Both the position numbers and the translations under genes were made by a program. Positions 1 through 8,027 of a stretch of 64,000 nt of DNA are shown in pieces. Positions within the stretch are counted from its first letter, which is position 1; the number at the start of each line of letters is the position of its first letter. Below the pieces are notes generated by a model. It saw only the letters and a program-made list of their open reading frames with translations, was not told the DNA's origin and searched no databases. This stretch comes from Glutamicibacter soli. Lineage in GTDB: Bacteria; Actinomycetota; Actinomycetes; Actinomycetales; Micrococcaceae. Location of the stretch: assembly GCF_003309065.1 (NCBI RefSeq), contig NZ_POAF01000005.1, forward strand, positions 186,001 to 250,000, in the 5' to 3' direction.

Positions 1-367
1 CTACACTTCGACCCAAATGCTGCGCAGCGGGCGCGGTGCCGGCGAGGTCGTCCTGGACCTCGTTGCGCGCCACCTCTTCCAGCTGCGCCGGGGAATCCGG
101 AACCGGCAGGATATCGGCGCACCAGCCAAGCAGCACCTCGACCGCTTCGGTATCGATGCTGTAGATGCGCCGCTGCCCGGCCGCCGTCATGCTGACCAGG
201 TTGGCCTCGCGCAGCACCTTCAGGTGCTTGGAAACCGTCGGCTGGGAAATTTCCAGCTCGGTTACCAGCGAACCCACTGCCTTGGGTTCGGATTTCAATG
301 CTTCAATGATCCTGCGCCGCGTCGGCTCAGCCAACGCAGAAAAAACTTCGTCTATAGCCACAGACAT
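1..367 (-). CDS. ArsR-family transcriptional regulator (C-terminus beyond window)
   Basis: About 122 residues are visible from an ATG at 367; the frame stays open to the window edge, so the C-terminus is missing. The N-terminal half is a winged helix-turn-helix of the ArsR/SmtB type, with ALAEPTRRRIIEAL as helix 1 and ISQPTVSKHLKVLREA as the recognition region, then a wing at AAGQRRIYSI. There is no ELCVCDL-like cysteine metal site, so it is unlikely to sense metals like classical ArsR; it resembles the autorepressor/activator branch. The start is preceded by TAGGG about 6 nt upstream. Two GGCATATG copies in the leader may be its own operator. Ligand unknown. Confidence 0.85.
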   Translation of the reverse strand, partial: MSVAIDEVFSALAEPTRRRIIEALKSEPKAVGSLVTELEISQPTVSKHLKVLREANLVSMTAAGQRRIYSIDTEAVEVLLGWCADILPVPDSPAQLEEVARNEVQDDLAGTAPAAQHLGRSV

Positions 368-376
368 AACCCTAGC

Positions 377-408
377 GGCATATGACCGATCTGCAACGTA
401 GGCATATG
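377..408. promoter_or_regulatory. candidate ArsR operator: two GGCATATG copies
   Basis: GGCATATG occurs at 377-384 and again at 401-408, a 24-bp period, in the leader of the ArsR gene. CATATG is itself a palindrome, and the downstream bases are similar (ACCG and TCTG). A paired site at this spacing in a regulator's own leader is typical of autoregulation. This is an inference with no consensus for this protein to compare against. Confidence 0.3.
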
Positions 409-478
409 TCTGCGAATGGCAACAGCCTTGCAGGATTTGCCGCGTCCCGCCCCGCAGCGCTGGATGAAACGCCGGCCG

Positions 479-1681
479 CTAATCGAACCAGGGGTCCAGC
501 CCGAACAGCGGGAACACTTCCTTGCGGGTGGCGATGATGGAGCGATCCACCGGGTCAGCCGGGTCGTAGCCCACTTCCCAGTTGCGCCACCACAGCTGGG
601 CGTCGTCTCCCATGAGATAAGGCATCGCCCGGCCGTAGGTTTCCAGCACGTAGCGGCGGAATTTCTCCGGAACGTAGGTGCGCAGCGGAACCGGCTTGCC
701 GGCTACGATTGCCGTCAGGTGCGTCCAGGTGCGCGGCACGACGGCGGTGACGTTGTAGCCGCCCCCACCGGTCGCCAACCAGCGGCCTTCGCACAGTTCG
801 TCGGCAAGCTGGGAGATGTCCATGGCCACCTGGCGCTGGGCATCCACCGAAAGCTTCAGGTTGGTCATGTCGTCATCGCGGTGCGCGTCGCATCCGTGCT
901 GGGAGACGATCACCTCCGGCTTGAAGGCGCGCACCAGCTGCGGAACGACCGCATGGAAGGCGCGCATCCACCCGGCATCCGAGGTCATGGCCGGCACCGC
1001 GATGTTCACGGCACTGCCCTCGGCCTTGGGCCCGCCGATCTCGTTGGCGAAGCCGGTGCCCGGGAACAGGCTCAGGCCCGATTCGTGGATGGAGATGGTC
1101 AACACGCGCTCGTCGTCCCAGAAGATCGATTCGGTGCCGTCGCCGTGATGCGCATCCACGTCGATGTACACCACGCGCTGCGCCCCGCGCTCGAGCATAC
1201 GGTGGATGGCTGCGGCGGCATCGTTGTAGATGCAGAAGCCGCTGGCCTTGCTGCGCGCGGCGTGGTGCATGCCGCCGGCGAAGTTGACGGCGCGCACGGT
1301 GGTTTCGTCCATGATCGCGTCTGCCGCGATGACCGAGCCGCCCACGATGCGGGCCGCAGCCTCGTGCATCCCGGCGAATACCGGATCGTCCTCGGTGCCC
1401 AGCCCGAAATCCTCGGCGACAATGCTCGGATCAAGGCTGACCTTGCGTACCTGGTCGATAAATGACTGGTCATGCACCGTGGCGATCACGGAGTCTTCCG
1501 CCACCGCCGGGGGCTCGATGCTGATATTCGGCGCACCCAGGACATTGAGCTGTTCGCTGAGCCGATAGGTCAGTTCCAGTCGGGCCGGATGCATCGGGTG
1601 CCAGTCGCTAAATTTGTACTGCAGGTACTTCTCGTCCCACATCACCATCGTTGGTCGTGGGGCATGCTGGGGCTCTAACAC
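479..1681 (-). CDS. acuC: AcuC-type histone deacetylase family protein
   Basis: Class I/II HDAC-fold zinc deacetylase, about 400 aa. The hallmark motif YIDVDAHHGDGTE lies near residues 172-184, with the tandem His of GGMHHAA near 139, a CDAHRDDDMTNLKLS segment near 265 and GGGGYN near 315, so the Zn ligands and catalytic His pair look intact. In Bacillus, AcuC deacetylates and reactivates acetyl-CoA synthetase, and an acs gene lies at 26.3 kb here. The longest frame begins with GTG at 1681; ATG at 1648 or 1642 (before MWDEKYL) fits the family better and neither has a clear ribosome site. The biological substrate is inferred. Confidence 0.88.
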   Translation of the reverse strand: MLEPQHAPRPTMVMWDEKYLQYKFSDWHPMHPARLELTYRLSEQLNVLGAPNISIEPPAVAEDSVIATVHDQSFIDQVRKVSLDPSIVAEDFGLGTEDDPVFAGMHEAAARIVGGSVIAADAIMDETTVRAVNFAGGMHHAARSKASGFCIYNDAAAAIHRMLERGAQRVVYIDVDAHHGDGTESIFWDDERVLTISIHESGLSLFPGTGFANEIGGPKAEGSAVNIAVPAMTSDAGWMRAFHAVVPQLVRAFKPEVIVSQHGCDAHRDDDMTNLKLSVDAQRQVAMDISQLADELCEGRWLATGGGGYNVTAVVPRTWTHLTAIVAGKPVPLRTYVPEKFRRYVLETYGRAMPYLMGDDAQLWWRNWEVGYDPADPVDRSIIATRKEVFPLFGLDPWFD

Positions 1682-1850
1682 AATTTCAGGCTACCTGATC
1701 GTGATGCAACTCATGCATTTGTGGCGTCCTGATTGCTCCGGAGCCTGAGGACATGGCCGTTGGACGGGCGAAGTCGCCGTCAACCGCGTAAATTACATGG
1801 AGTAGGGTTTCCAGACATTGATCTCCTAGGGAAAGACCGAGCCTATTCCA

Positions 1851-3284
1851 ATGAGCAGCTTGAGCGGTCCGGGCGCCGGAAGGCAGCCCGGCGAATCGCG
1901 CGGCGAGGCGCGCCGCAGGTGGCTGGCGTTGCGCACGTTGATCGCCAACTTCACCATCCGCTCTCCCGCCCGTCTGGCCTTAAGCTCCTTCCTGATCGTC
2001 ATCACCCTGTTCACCTCGCTGCTGGCCGCGCCGTTCGCTTCCGCGACCGGCAAGCCCACGCCACTGCACGATGCGCTGTTCACCGCCGTGTCCTCGGTCT
2101 GCGTGACCGGGCTGACCACGGTCTCGACCGCAGAGCACTGGTCCTTCGCTGGACAGCTGGTGATGATCGTGGGCACCTTCGTCGGTGGCTTGGGCATCCT
2201 GACTCTCGCCTCGATCATGTCCCTGGCGGTCTCCCGCAAGCTCGGCGTGCGTGCGAAGCTAATGGCGCAGAACTCCATGAACACCTCTGGAGCTTCCGCG
2301 CTGGGCGAGGTCGGCTCGCTGCTGCGCATCGTGATCCTGACGGCCATCAGCCTGCAGGCGCTGATCGCGCTGCTGCTGATCCCGCGCTTCTACATCCTCG
2401 GCGAGAGCCTGCTCTCCTCCATCTGGCACGGCGTGTTCTATGCGGTCTCCGCGTTCAACAACGCAGGCTTCACGCCCCACTCCGACGGGCTGGTGCCCTA
2501 CGAGACCGACCTGTGGATCCTCGGGCCGCTGATGGCCGGCGTGTTCGTCGGTTCGCTGGGCTTCCCGGTGATCATGGTGCTGCTGGCCAACCGCTTCAAT
2601 ACCAAGAAGTGGAACCTGCACACCAAGCTGACGCTACTGGTGACCACCATCCTGCTGGTTTCCGGCGCGCTGCTGTGGCTGCTGGCCGAATGGAACAATC
2701 CCAAGACCATCGGCACGCTGAGCATGTCGGACAAGCTGATCCATGCCTTGTTCTCCTCCGTCATGATGCGTTCGGGCGGCATGAACCTGGTGGACCAGAA
2801 CGACATCCACGAAGTCACCATGCTGATCACCGACGCGATGATGTTCGCCGGCGGCGGCTCGGCCTCCACGGCCGGCGGCATCAAGGTCACCACCATCGCC
2901 GTGATGTTCCTGGCTATCATGGCCGAGGTGCGCGGCGACAGCGAGACCCGCGCCTTCGGCCGCCGCATCCCGGAGGAAACCATGCGCGTGGCCATCTCGG
3001 TGGTCGCCCTGGGCGCCTCGCTGGTCGCGCTGGCCACGGGCCTGCTGGTGACCATCGATGAAGAGGTGGGCATTTCGCGGGCGCTGTTCGAGTCCATCTC
3101 CGCCTTCGCCACGGTGGGGTTGAGCACCGGCGTCTCCCAGGAGATGCCTCCGGCCGGCAAGTACGTGCTCAGCGCCCTCATGTTCGCAGGCCGCATCGGC
3201 AGCATCACCCTGGCCAGCGCCCTGACCATGAGACATCGCGATACGCTGTACAAGCTCCCGGAAGAAAGGCCGATCATTGGCTGA
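1851..3284 (+). CDS. trkH: TrkH/KtrB-type potassium uptake membrane subunit
   Basis: Polytopic membrane protein of 477 aa in the Trk/Ktr/HKT superfamily that forms the K+ pore. The four pore-loop filter segments are visible in order: CVTGLTTV (near 82), AFNNAGFTPH (near 203), RSGGMN (near 306) and ATVGLSTG (near 420), each with the expected glycine. A 40-residue basic cytoplasmic N-terminus precedes the first hydrophobic helix. Its stop codon overlaps the next gene by 8 bp, which supports a two-gene operon with the RCK regulatory subunit. Transport normally couples to Na+ or membrane potential in this family. Confidence 0.93.
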   Translation: MSSLSGPGAGRQPGESRGEARRRWLALRTLIANFTIRSPARLALSSFLIVITLFTSLLAAPFASATGKPTPLHDALFTAVSSVCVTGLTTVSTAEHWSFAGQLVMIVGTFVGGLGILTLASIMSLAVSRKLGVRAKLMAQNSMNTSGASALGEVGSLLRIVILTAISLQALIALLLIPRFYILGESLLSSIWHGVFYAVSAFNNAGFTPHSDGLVPYETDLWILGPLMAGVFVGSLGFPVIMVLLANRFNTKKWNLHTKLTLLVTTILLVSGALLWLLAEWNNPKTIGTLSMSDKLIHALFSSVMMRSGGMNLVDQNDIHEVTMLITDAMMFAGGGSASTAGGIKVTTIAVMFLAIMAEVRGDSETRAFGRRIPEETMRVAISVVALGASLVALATGLLVTIDEEVGISRALFESISAFATVGLSTGVSQEMPPAGKYVLSALMFAGRIGSITLASALTMRHRDTLYKLPEERPIIG

Positions 3285-3948
3285 CAAGAACATTGACCAC
3301 AACGCCCCGGTACTGGTGATCGGGCTGGGCCGCTTCGGCGCGTCCGTCGCCGAAACCCTGGTCAAGCAGGGGCGCGAGGTCCTGGCCATTGAACGCAGCC
3401 CGGAACTGGTCCAGCAGTGGGCCAGCACGCTGACCCACGTGGTCGCCGCGGACGCGACCAACATCGACGCGCTGCGCCAGCTCGGCGCGCAGGAATTCTC
3501 CTCCGCGGTGGTCGGCGTGGGCACCTCCATCGAATCCTCCGTGCTGATCACGGTGAACCTGGTGGACCTGGGCATCGAGCACCTGTGGGTCAAGGCCATC
3601 ACCCCGTCCCACGGCAAGATCCTCACCCGCATCGGCGCGAACCACGTGATCTACCCCGAGGCGGATGCCGGGGTGCGCGCCGCGCACCTGGTGGGCGGTC
3701 GCATGCTCGACTTCATCGAATTCGACGACGGCTTCGCGATCGTGAAGATGTACCCGCCGAAGGAGACCCAGGGCTTCACCCTCGGCGAGTCCCAGGTTCG
3801 CTCCAAATACGGCGTCACCATTGTCGGGGTGAAGTCCCCGGGCGAGGACTTCACCTACGCGGTGCCCGACACCATGGTCACCCGGCGCGACATGCTGATC
3901 GTCTCCGGGCACGTGGATTTGCTCGAACGCTTCGCGGCGCGTCCGTAG
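3277..3948 (+). CDS. trkA: TrkA/KtrA-type RCK regulatory subunit of K+ uptake
   Basis: Cytoplasmic ring subunit of 223 aa. The N-terminal RCK Rossmann domain has VIGLGRFGASVAE (GxGxxG, residues 13-25) followed by acidic E at the end of strand 2 (LAIER), which binds ATP/ADP or NAD(H) in the family. A C-terminal TrkA-C domain (about 140-223) follows. The start is TTG at 3277, inside the end of trkH, with GGAAGAAAGG (3260-3269) as Shine-Dalgarno. Translational coupling with trkH fits their 1:2 complex. It converges on the oxidoreductase downstream with a 12-bp gap. Confidence 0.93.
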   Translation: MADKNIDHNAPVLVIGLGRFGASVAETLVKQGREVLAIERSPELVQQWASTLTHVVAADATNIDALRQLGAQEFSSAVVGVGTSIESSVLITVNLVDLGIEHLWVKAITPSHGKILTRIGANHVIYPEADAGVRAAHLVGGRMLDFIEFDDGFAIVKMYPPKETQGFTLGESQVRSKYGVTIVGVKSPGEDFTYAVPDTMVTRRDMLIVSGHVDLLERFAARP

Positions 3949-3960
3949 CCCTGCCGGCTC

Positions 3961-5136
3961 TCAGCGCACCGGTTGCGCGGGCTCCGGCGGTATCCACCCC
4001 ATCGCAGCATCAGCGCCGCGGGTGAGCAGGGCCGGGGGCGTGAGTCTCATCAGGGCATTGCGCATCGGCTGGCGCCAGCCGCCGCCAAGGTGCGCGCCGA
4101 ACCGGGCCGACAGCCCGGCGGCTCTGGATAGCGCGCTGCACCGCGGCCGGCGGGCTTGGTCGAAGCCTTCAAGCGCCGCGCTGAGCGAACCGCCGGCGGC
4201 TACTGGATGGCCCACGAGCAGCCCCACGCACAGGCCGTCCTCCAACGCCGTTGCCACACCCTGGCCCATGGTCGGCAGGAAGCCGTGCGCGGCGTCGCCG
4301 ATCATGACCACCCGGCCCAGCGCATAGCGCGGCACCCCGCCCGGCAGATGGTAGACATCATGGCGCAAGAGCGCTCCCGGGTCCGTGGCGGCAAGAAGCC
4401 GTTGCACGGGGTCCGCCCAACCTGCGAAACGCTCGCGGGCGGCGGCGAGCTCGTCCTCGATCACGGTGAGCTCGGGCATCGAGACGTATCCGTACCAATA
4501 GGTCTGCTCGGCGTCTACCGGCATGAAACCGAACTCTGCTTCCGCACCCCAATACTGGCGCAGCGTGCGGCCGTTCGAAATACCGGGAATCACCGCCCGC
4601 CAGCTGGAGAATCCGCTGTAGGCCAAGGTGCTGGATGGAAAAAGCTTTTCACGGATCGTGCTGCGCATGCCGTCGGCTGCCACCACCAAGTCCGCCTCGT
4701 GCCCGGCCACCTGCGCCAGCGCCCCCTCGGGGTCGCCGGGCGACACCTGGGCCACTTGAACACCGGTCAGGATTGAAACACCCTGGGCCTCCGCCCGGTG
4801 GTGAAGTGCTTGGTGCAGGCGACGCCGGTGCACGCCGGTCACCGCTACCGCTTCACGAACCACCGGGTCCTCGGGAATCGCGAGGATAGGTGTGCCCTTG
4901 GCCGTCCAGGTACCTTCGGCAACGGTCGGGAAGCCGAGCGCCCGGGCCTGCTCTGGCTCGAAGCCCAGACCCAGGAAAGCGGCCACCGCATTGCGGGACA
5001 TCGCCACGCCTGCGCCGACTTCGCCAAGCTCCCCGCGGCGTTCCAGGACCGTGACCTGCCATCCCTGTCCGGCCAAAGAAATCGCCGCCGCAAGTCCTGC
5101 AATTCCGCCGCCCACGACGACTGCGCTATGGGCCAT
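3961..5136 (-). CDS. FAD-dependent aromatic-ring monooxygenase-like oxidoreductase
   Basis: 391-aa group A flavoprotein monooxygenase. The three signature motifs are in place: dinucleotide fold GGGIAGLAAA near 8-17 with acidic E at strand 2 end (VLERR), the DG motif VVAADGMRSTIRE near 155, and the GD motif MIGDAAHGFLPTMGQG near 288. The family hydroxylates or epoxidises aromatic or terpenoid substrates with NAD(P)H and O2 (3-hydroxybenzoate 6-hydroxylase, salicylate hydroxylase, zeaxanthin epoxidase relatives). The substrate cannot be told from the sequence and no catabolic neighbours are present. 120 bp separate it from proC upstream on the same strand. Confidence 0.85.
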   Translation of the reverse strand: MAHSAVVVGGGIAGLAAAISLAGQGWQVTVLERRGELGEVGAGVAMSRNAVAAFLGLGFEPEQARALGFPTVAEGTWTAKGTPILAIPEDPVVREAVAVTGVHRRRLHQALHHRAEAQGVSILTGVQVAQVSPGDPEGALAQVAGHEADLVVAADGMRSTIREKLFPSSTLAYSGFSSWRAVIPGISNGRTLRQYWGAEAEFGFMPVDAEQTYWYGYVSMPELTVIEDELAAARERFAGWADPVQRLLAATDPGALLRHDVYHLPGGVPRYALGRVVMIGDAAHGFLPTMGQGVATALEDGLCVGLLVGHPVAAGGSLSAALEGFDQARRPRCSALSRAAGLSARFGAHLGGGWRQPMRNALMRLTPPALLTRGADAAMGWIPPEPAQPVR

Positions 5137-5256
5137 GATGCCTCCTTGGCGTCTTCTTCCTTGACTGGAAGCTACTGCCTGCCAGACGCCTTCAGGAAGG
5201 ACCTTCCAAGGCGATGGCCGCCTGCTTCCGCCGGGCGCAGGCAGGGTGCCAAGCGG

Positions 5257-6099
5257 CTAGCCCAGTTCCCGGCTCAGCTGCGCGGCGCGTTCGGAGGCCG
5301 CGCGGGCGCCGGCCTCGATGACGGCACGGATGCCTCCCTCGTCGAAGGCGGCGATGGCCCGCTCGGTGGTGCCGTTCGGGCTGGTGACTGCCTTGCGCAG
5401 TGCCGCCGGGTCGGCATCCGGATTGGACAGCATCTTGCCGGCGCCTGCCACGGTGGCCCGGGCGATGCTGGTGGACAGCTCGGCGTCCAGCCCCAGGGCG
5501 ATGCCGGCCTTGGCCATGGCTTCGGCCAAGTAGAAGGCGTAGGCAGGGCCGGAGCCGGAAATCGCTGAGAGCGCGTTCTGCTGCTCCTCGTCGATCACGT
5601 GCACGTCCCCCGAGCCGGAGAGCAGGTCGGTCACGGACTGGACCTGCGCGTGGCTGACGGTGCTTGCCGGGGAGATTCCCACTACGCCGGCGCCCACCAT
5701 CAGCGGGGTATTCGGCATGGAGCGGATGACCGGCTGGCCTGCGGGCAGCTTGTCCTGCATGGAGGCCAGGGTGATGGCTGCAGCGACCGAAACCACCACG
5801 GTGCCCGGCTTCAGGGCCGGGGCGATCTCCTCGCACAGGGCGGTGATGCCCACCGGCTTCACACCCAGGAAGACCACGTCGGCGTCCGCGGCGGCGCTCC
5901 GGTTCGCCTCCTCGTCCTGTGAATTGACCAGCACGGCAATGCCCAGTTCGCGCAGCTCGTCCACGCGGTTCTCGCTGCGCACGGTGGCCGTGACCAGTTT
6001 CGGGTCGTGGCCCGAGGCCAGGATGCCGCGCAGGATGGCGCCGTTCATGGAACCGGCGCCAAGGAAGGACAGTTTCAGATTGCTGGTTGCTTCGCTCAT
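5257..6099 (-). CDS. proC: pyrroline-5-carboxylate reductase
   Basis: Last step of proline synthesis: reduces 1-pyrroline-5-carboxylate with NAD(P)H. 280 aa, normal length. N-terminal Rossmann motif FLGAGSMNGAI near residues 10-20; the family C-terminal signature is clear in GSGPAYAFYLAEAM and TSPNGTTERAI. The ATG at 6099 lies only 4 bp after the stop of the isomerase gene, so the two are co-transcribed and its ribosome site sits inside the upstream gene. Confidence 0.95.
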   Translation of the reverse strand: MSEATSNLKLSFLGAGSMNGAILRGILASGHDPKLVTATVRSENRVDELRELGIAVLVNSQDEEANRSAAADADVVFLGVKPVGITALCEEIAPALKPGTVVVSVAAAITLASMQDKLPAGQPVIRSMPNTPLMVGAGVVGISPASTVSHAQVQSVTDLLSGSGDVHVIDEEQQNALSAISGSGPAYAFYLAEAMAKAGIALGLDAELSTSIARATVAGAGKMLSNPDADPAALRKAVTSPNGTTERAIAAFDEGGIRAVIEAGARAASERAAQLSRELG

Positions 6100-6103
6100 A
6101 TGG

Positions 6104-6931
6104 CTATTTTGCCACTGGCTTGGGATCTTTGCTGACGTTGAAGTGATCCCGGGCGAATTGCAAGGTGTTGCCCAGCCATTCTTCCTTCTGGCCGGCGTTC
6201 TTGGCCTTGCGCGTGGAGACTTCCACGGCGATCACGCCTTCCCAGTCGCTCTCATGCAGGTACTGCAGGGATTCCGAGACCCGCTGGGTTCCCAGGCCGG
6301 GGACCAGATGCTCGTCCTTGCCGTTGTCCAGGCCGTCGCACAAGTGCACGTGGGCCAGCCGGGCGCCCAGGTCCTCCATGGCCTGGCGCGAGTCCATGTT
6401 GGCGATGGCCGCGTGGGAGAAGTCCCAGGTGACGTGTTGGTAGGGCTGCGGAACGGGGTTCCAGTGCGGCAGGTACATCTTGGCCTCGCGGCCGCGGGCC
6501 CGCCATGGGTACATGTTCTCGACCGCGATCTTCATGCCGGTGCTCTCGGTGATGCGGTGCACGCCTTCGGCGAATTCCTCCGCGTAGCTGCCCTGCCAGC
6601 GGAACGGCGGGTGCGCCACCACGACGCTGGCCCCCACGGCCTGCGCGAGGATGACCGAACGCTCGATCTTGGCCCAGGCCGATCCCCACACCTGCTGGGT
6701 CAGCAGCAGGGTCGGCGCGTGGATCGCCATGATGGGCAGCTGGTACTTGTCCATCAGCGCCCGCAGCGCGGTGGCCGACTGGCTGGCCGCGTTGCCGGTG
6801 ATCAGCACCTCCAAGCCGTCATAACCGACGTCTTTCGCGATGGCAAAGGCATCGTGGACCGTCAGCGGATAGACCGAGGCACTTGAAAGCGTCACCGGGA
6901 CCTTCGCTGGTGAATGTGCTTCCATGGTCAT
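6104..6931 (-). CDS. sugar phosphate isomerase/epimerase (AP-endonuclease 2-like TIM barrel)
   Basis: 275-aa TIM-barrel protein of the xylose-isomerase-like/AP endonuclease family 2 fold. Metal-ligand type motifs in barrel order are visible: AVENMYPW (Glu, near 153), TWDFSHAAI (Asp/His, near 187) and AHVHLCDG (His, Asp, near 215), with a late Glu in VIAVEVS. Members isomerise or epimerise sugars or inositols; the substrate is not deducible. It is the first gene of a pair with proC, 4 bp apart, an arrangement with no obvious metabolic logic but likely conserved in relatives. Confidence 0.8.
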   Translation of the reverse strand: MTMEAHSPAKVPVTLSSASVYPLTVHDAFAIAKDVGYDGLEVLITGNAASQSATALRALMDKYQLPIMAIHAPTLLLTQQVWGSAWAKIERSVILAQAVGASVVVAHPPFRWQGSYAEEFAEGVHRITESTGMKIAVENMYPWRARGREAKMYLPHWNPVPQPYQHVTWDFSHAAIANMDSRQAMEDLGARLAHVHLCDGLDNGKDEHLVPGLGTQRVSESLQYLHESDWEGVIAVEVSTRKAKNAGQKEEWLGNTLQFARDHFNVSKDPKPVAK

Positions 6932-6980
6932 GCCCTCCTAACCGAACCGGCTGACGCCGGTCGCTTATATCCGAGGATAC

Positions 6981-7997
6981 CTAGTGTTGCGTCGCCGCCG
7001 TCTGTGGGATGGCGGAACCCAAGGCAACTTCCCCTACCCCCACGCTACTACTGAGCGGTGTCGTAGAGTCGAACATCACGTGATCAAAACGCCGGAGCAT
7101 CAAACCTTCGCGCAGGGCCCACGGGCAGATGCGCACGGTCTTGAGCTTCAACGCGCTCATGGCCTCGTGCGCCACGATCGCGCCGGCCAGCAGCTGCGGC
7201 GCGCGGATCTCGGACACACCAGGCAGCTCGGAACGTTCGGCCCAGCTCATGGCGGTCAGGCGATTGGTCCAGATCTTCAGCGCGTCGCGGTGCAGCACCC
7301 GCTTGACGTAGGGTCCCTCGGTGCTCGGCGCGGCACCGGTGATGCGGGCCAGCGACCGGAAGGTCTTGGAGGTGGCGGTGGCCAGGGTGGGCTTGCCGTA
7401 CTGGCGCAGCTCGGTGGTCGGGTCGGTGAGCACGTCGCGCACGTAGTTGCGCAGCTCCCGGACTTCCTTAATGCCGGGCAGGTCGTTGGGCAGCCATTCG
7501 CGGGTCAGCCGTCCGGCGCCCAGCGGCACCGAGAAGGCCACCTGCGGGAACTCGTCGGTGCCCAGGGCCAGCTCCAGGGAGCCGCCGCCCATGTCCAGGT
7601 TGAGGATGGATTCCGAGGACCAGCCGAACCAGCGGCGCACCGCGTAGAACGTCATCCCGGCTTCTTCCTCGCCGGACAGTTCCATCAGGGTGACCCCGGT
7701 GTCGTTCTTGACCCGTTCCAGCACCGCGTGGCCGTTGGAGGACTCGCGGATGGCGGAGGTGCAGAAGGCCATGAAGTCTTCCACCTGGTGGCTGCGGGCG
7801 AACTCGGCGGCCTCCGAGATGAACGAGATCAGCTCGTTCTGCCCTTCTTCGGTGATCGCGCCGTATTCGTTGAGGTAGCGCACCAGCGACAGCGGACGCT
7901 TGTGCGAGGCATAGGGCACCGGACGGGCGCCGGGGTACGCATCGACCAGCAGCAGGTGCACGGTATTGGACCCGATATCCAGTACGCCTAGTCTCAT
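6981..7997 (-). CDS. ppx: Ppx/GppA-family exopolyphosphatase/pppGpp phosphohydrolase
   Basis: 338-aa ASKHA-fold phosphatase. The phosphate 1 motif LDIGSNTVHLLLVDA (residues 6-20) and phosphate 2 motif LDMGGGSLELALG near 150 are both present. It is short (about 300-340 aa) like the actinobacterial Ppx1/Ppx2 paralogs, lacking the C-terminal HD-like domain of E. coli Ppx/GppA. It hydrolyses polyphosphate and/or (p)ppGpp-related compounds in the family. It lies 30 bp downstream of topA on the same strand and may be read from the topA transcript. Confidence 0.9.
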   Translation of the reverse strand: MRLGVLDIGSNTVHLLLVDAYPGARPVPYASHKRPLSLVRYLNEYGAITEEGQNELISFISEAAEFARSHQVEDFMAFCTSAIRESSNGHAVLERVKNDTGVTLMELSGEEEAGMTFYAVRRWFGWSSESILNLDMGGGSLELALGTDEFPQVAFSVPLGAGRLTREWLPNDLPGIKEVRELRNYVRDVLTDPTTELRQYGKPTLATATSKTFRSLARITGAAPSTEGPYVKRVLHRDALKIWTNRLTAMSWAERSELPGVSEIRAPQLLAGAIVAHEAMSALKLKTVRICPWALREGLMLRRFDHVMFDSTTPLSSSVGVGEVALGSAIPQTAATQH

Positions 7998-8027
7998 GGT
8001 GCGCTCCTCAACAGGGTGGTGCTCGGT

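Noticed and set aside
1700-1715. CGTGATGCAACTCATG as a Crp/GlxR site upstream of acuC
   Set aside because: Only 7 of 10 informative positions match, too weak alone.
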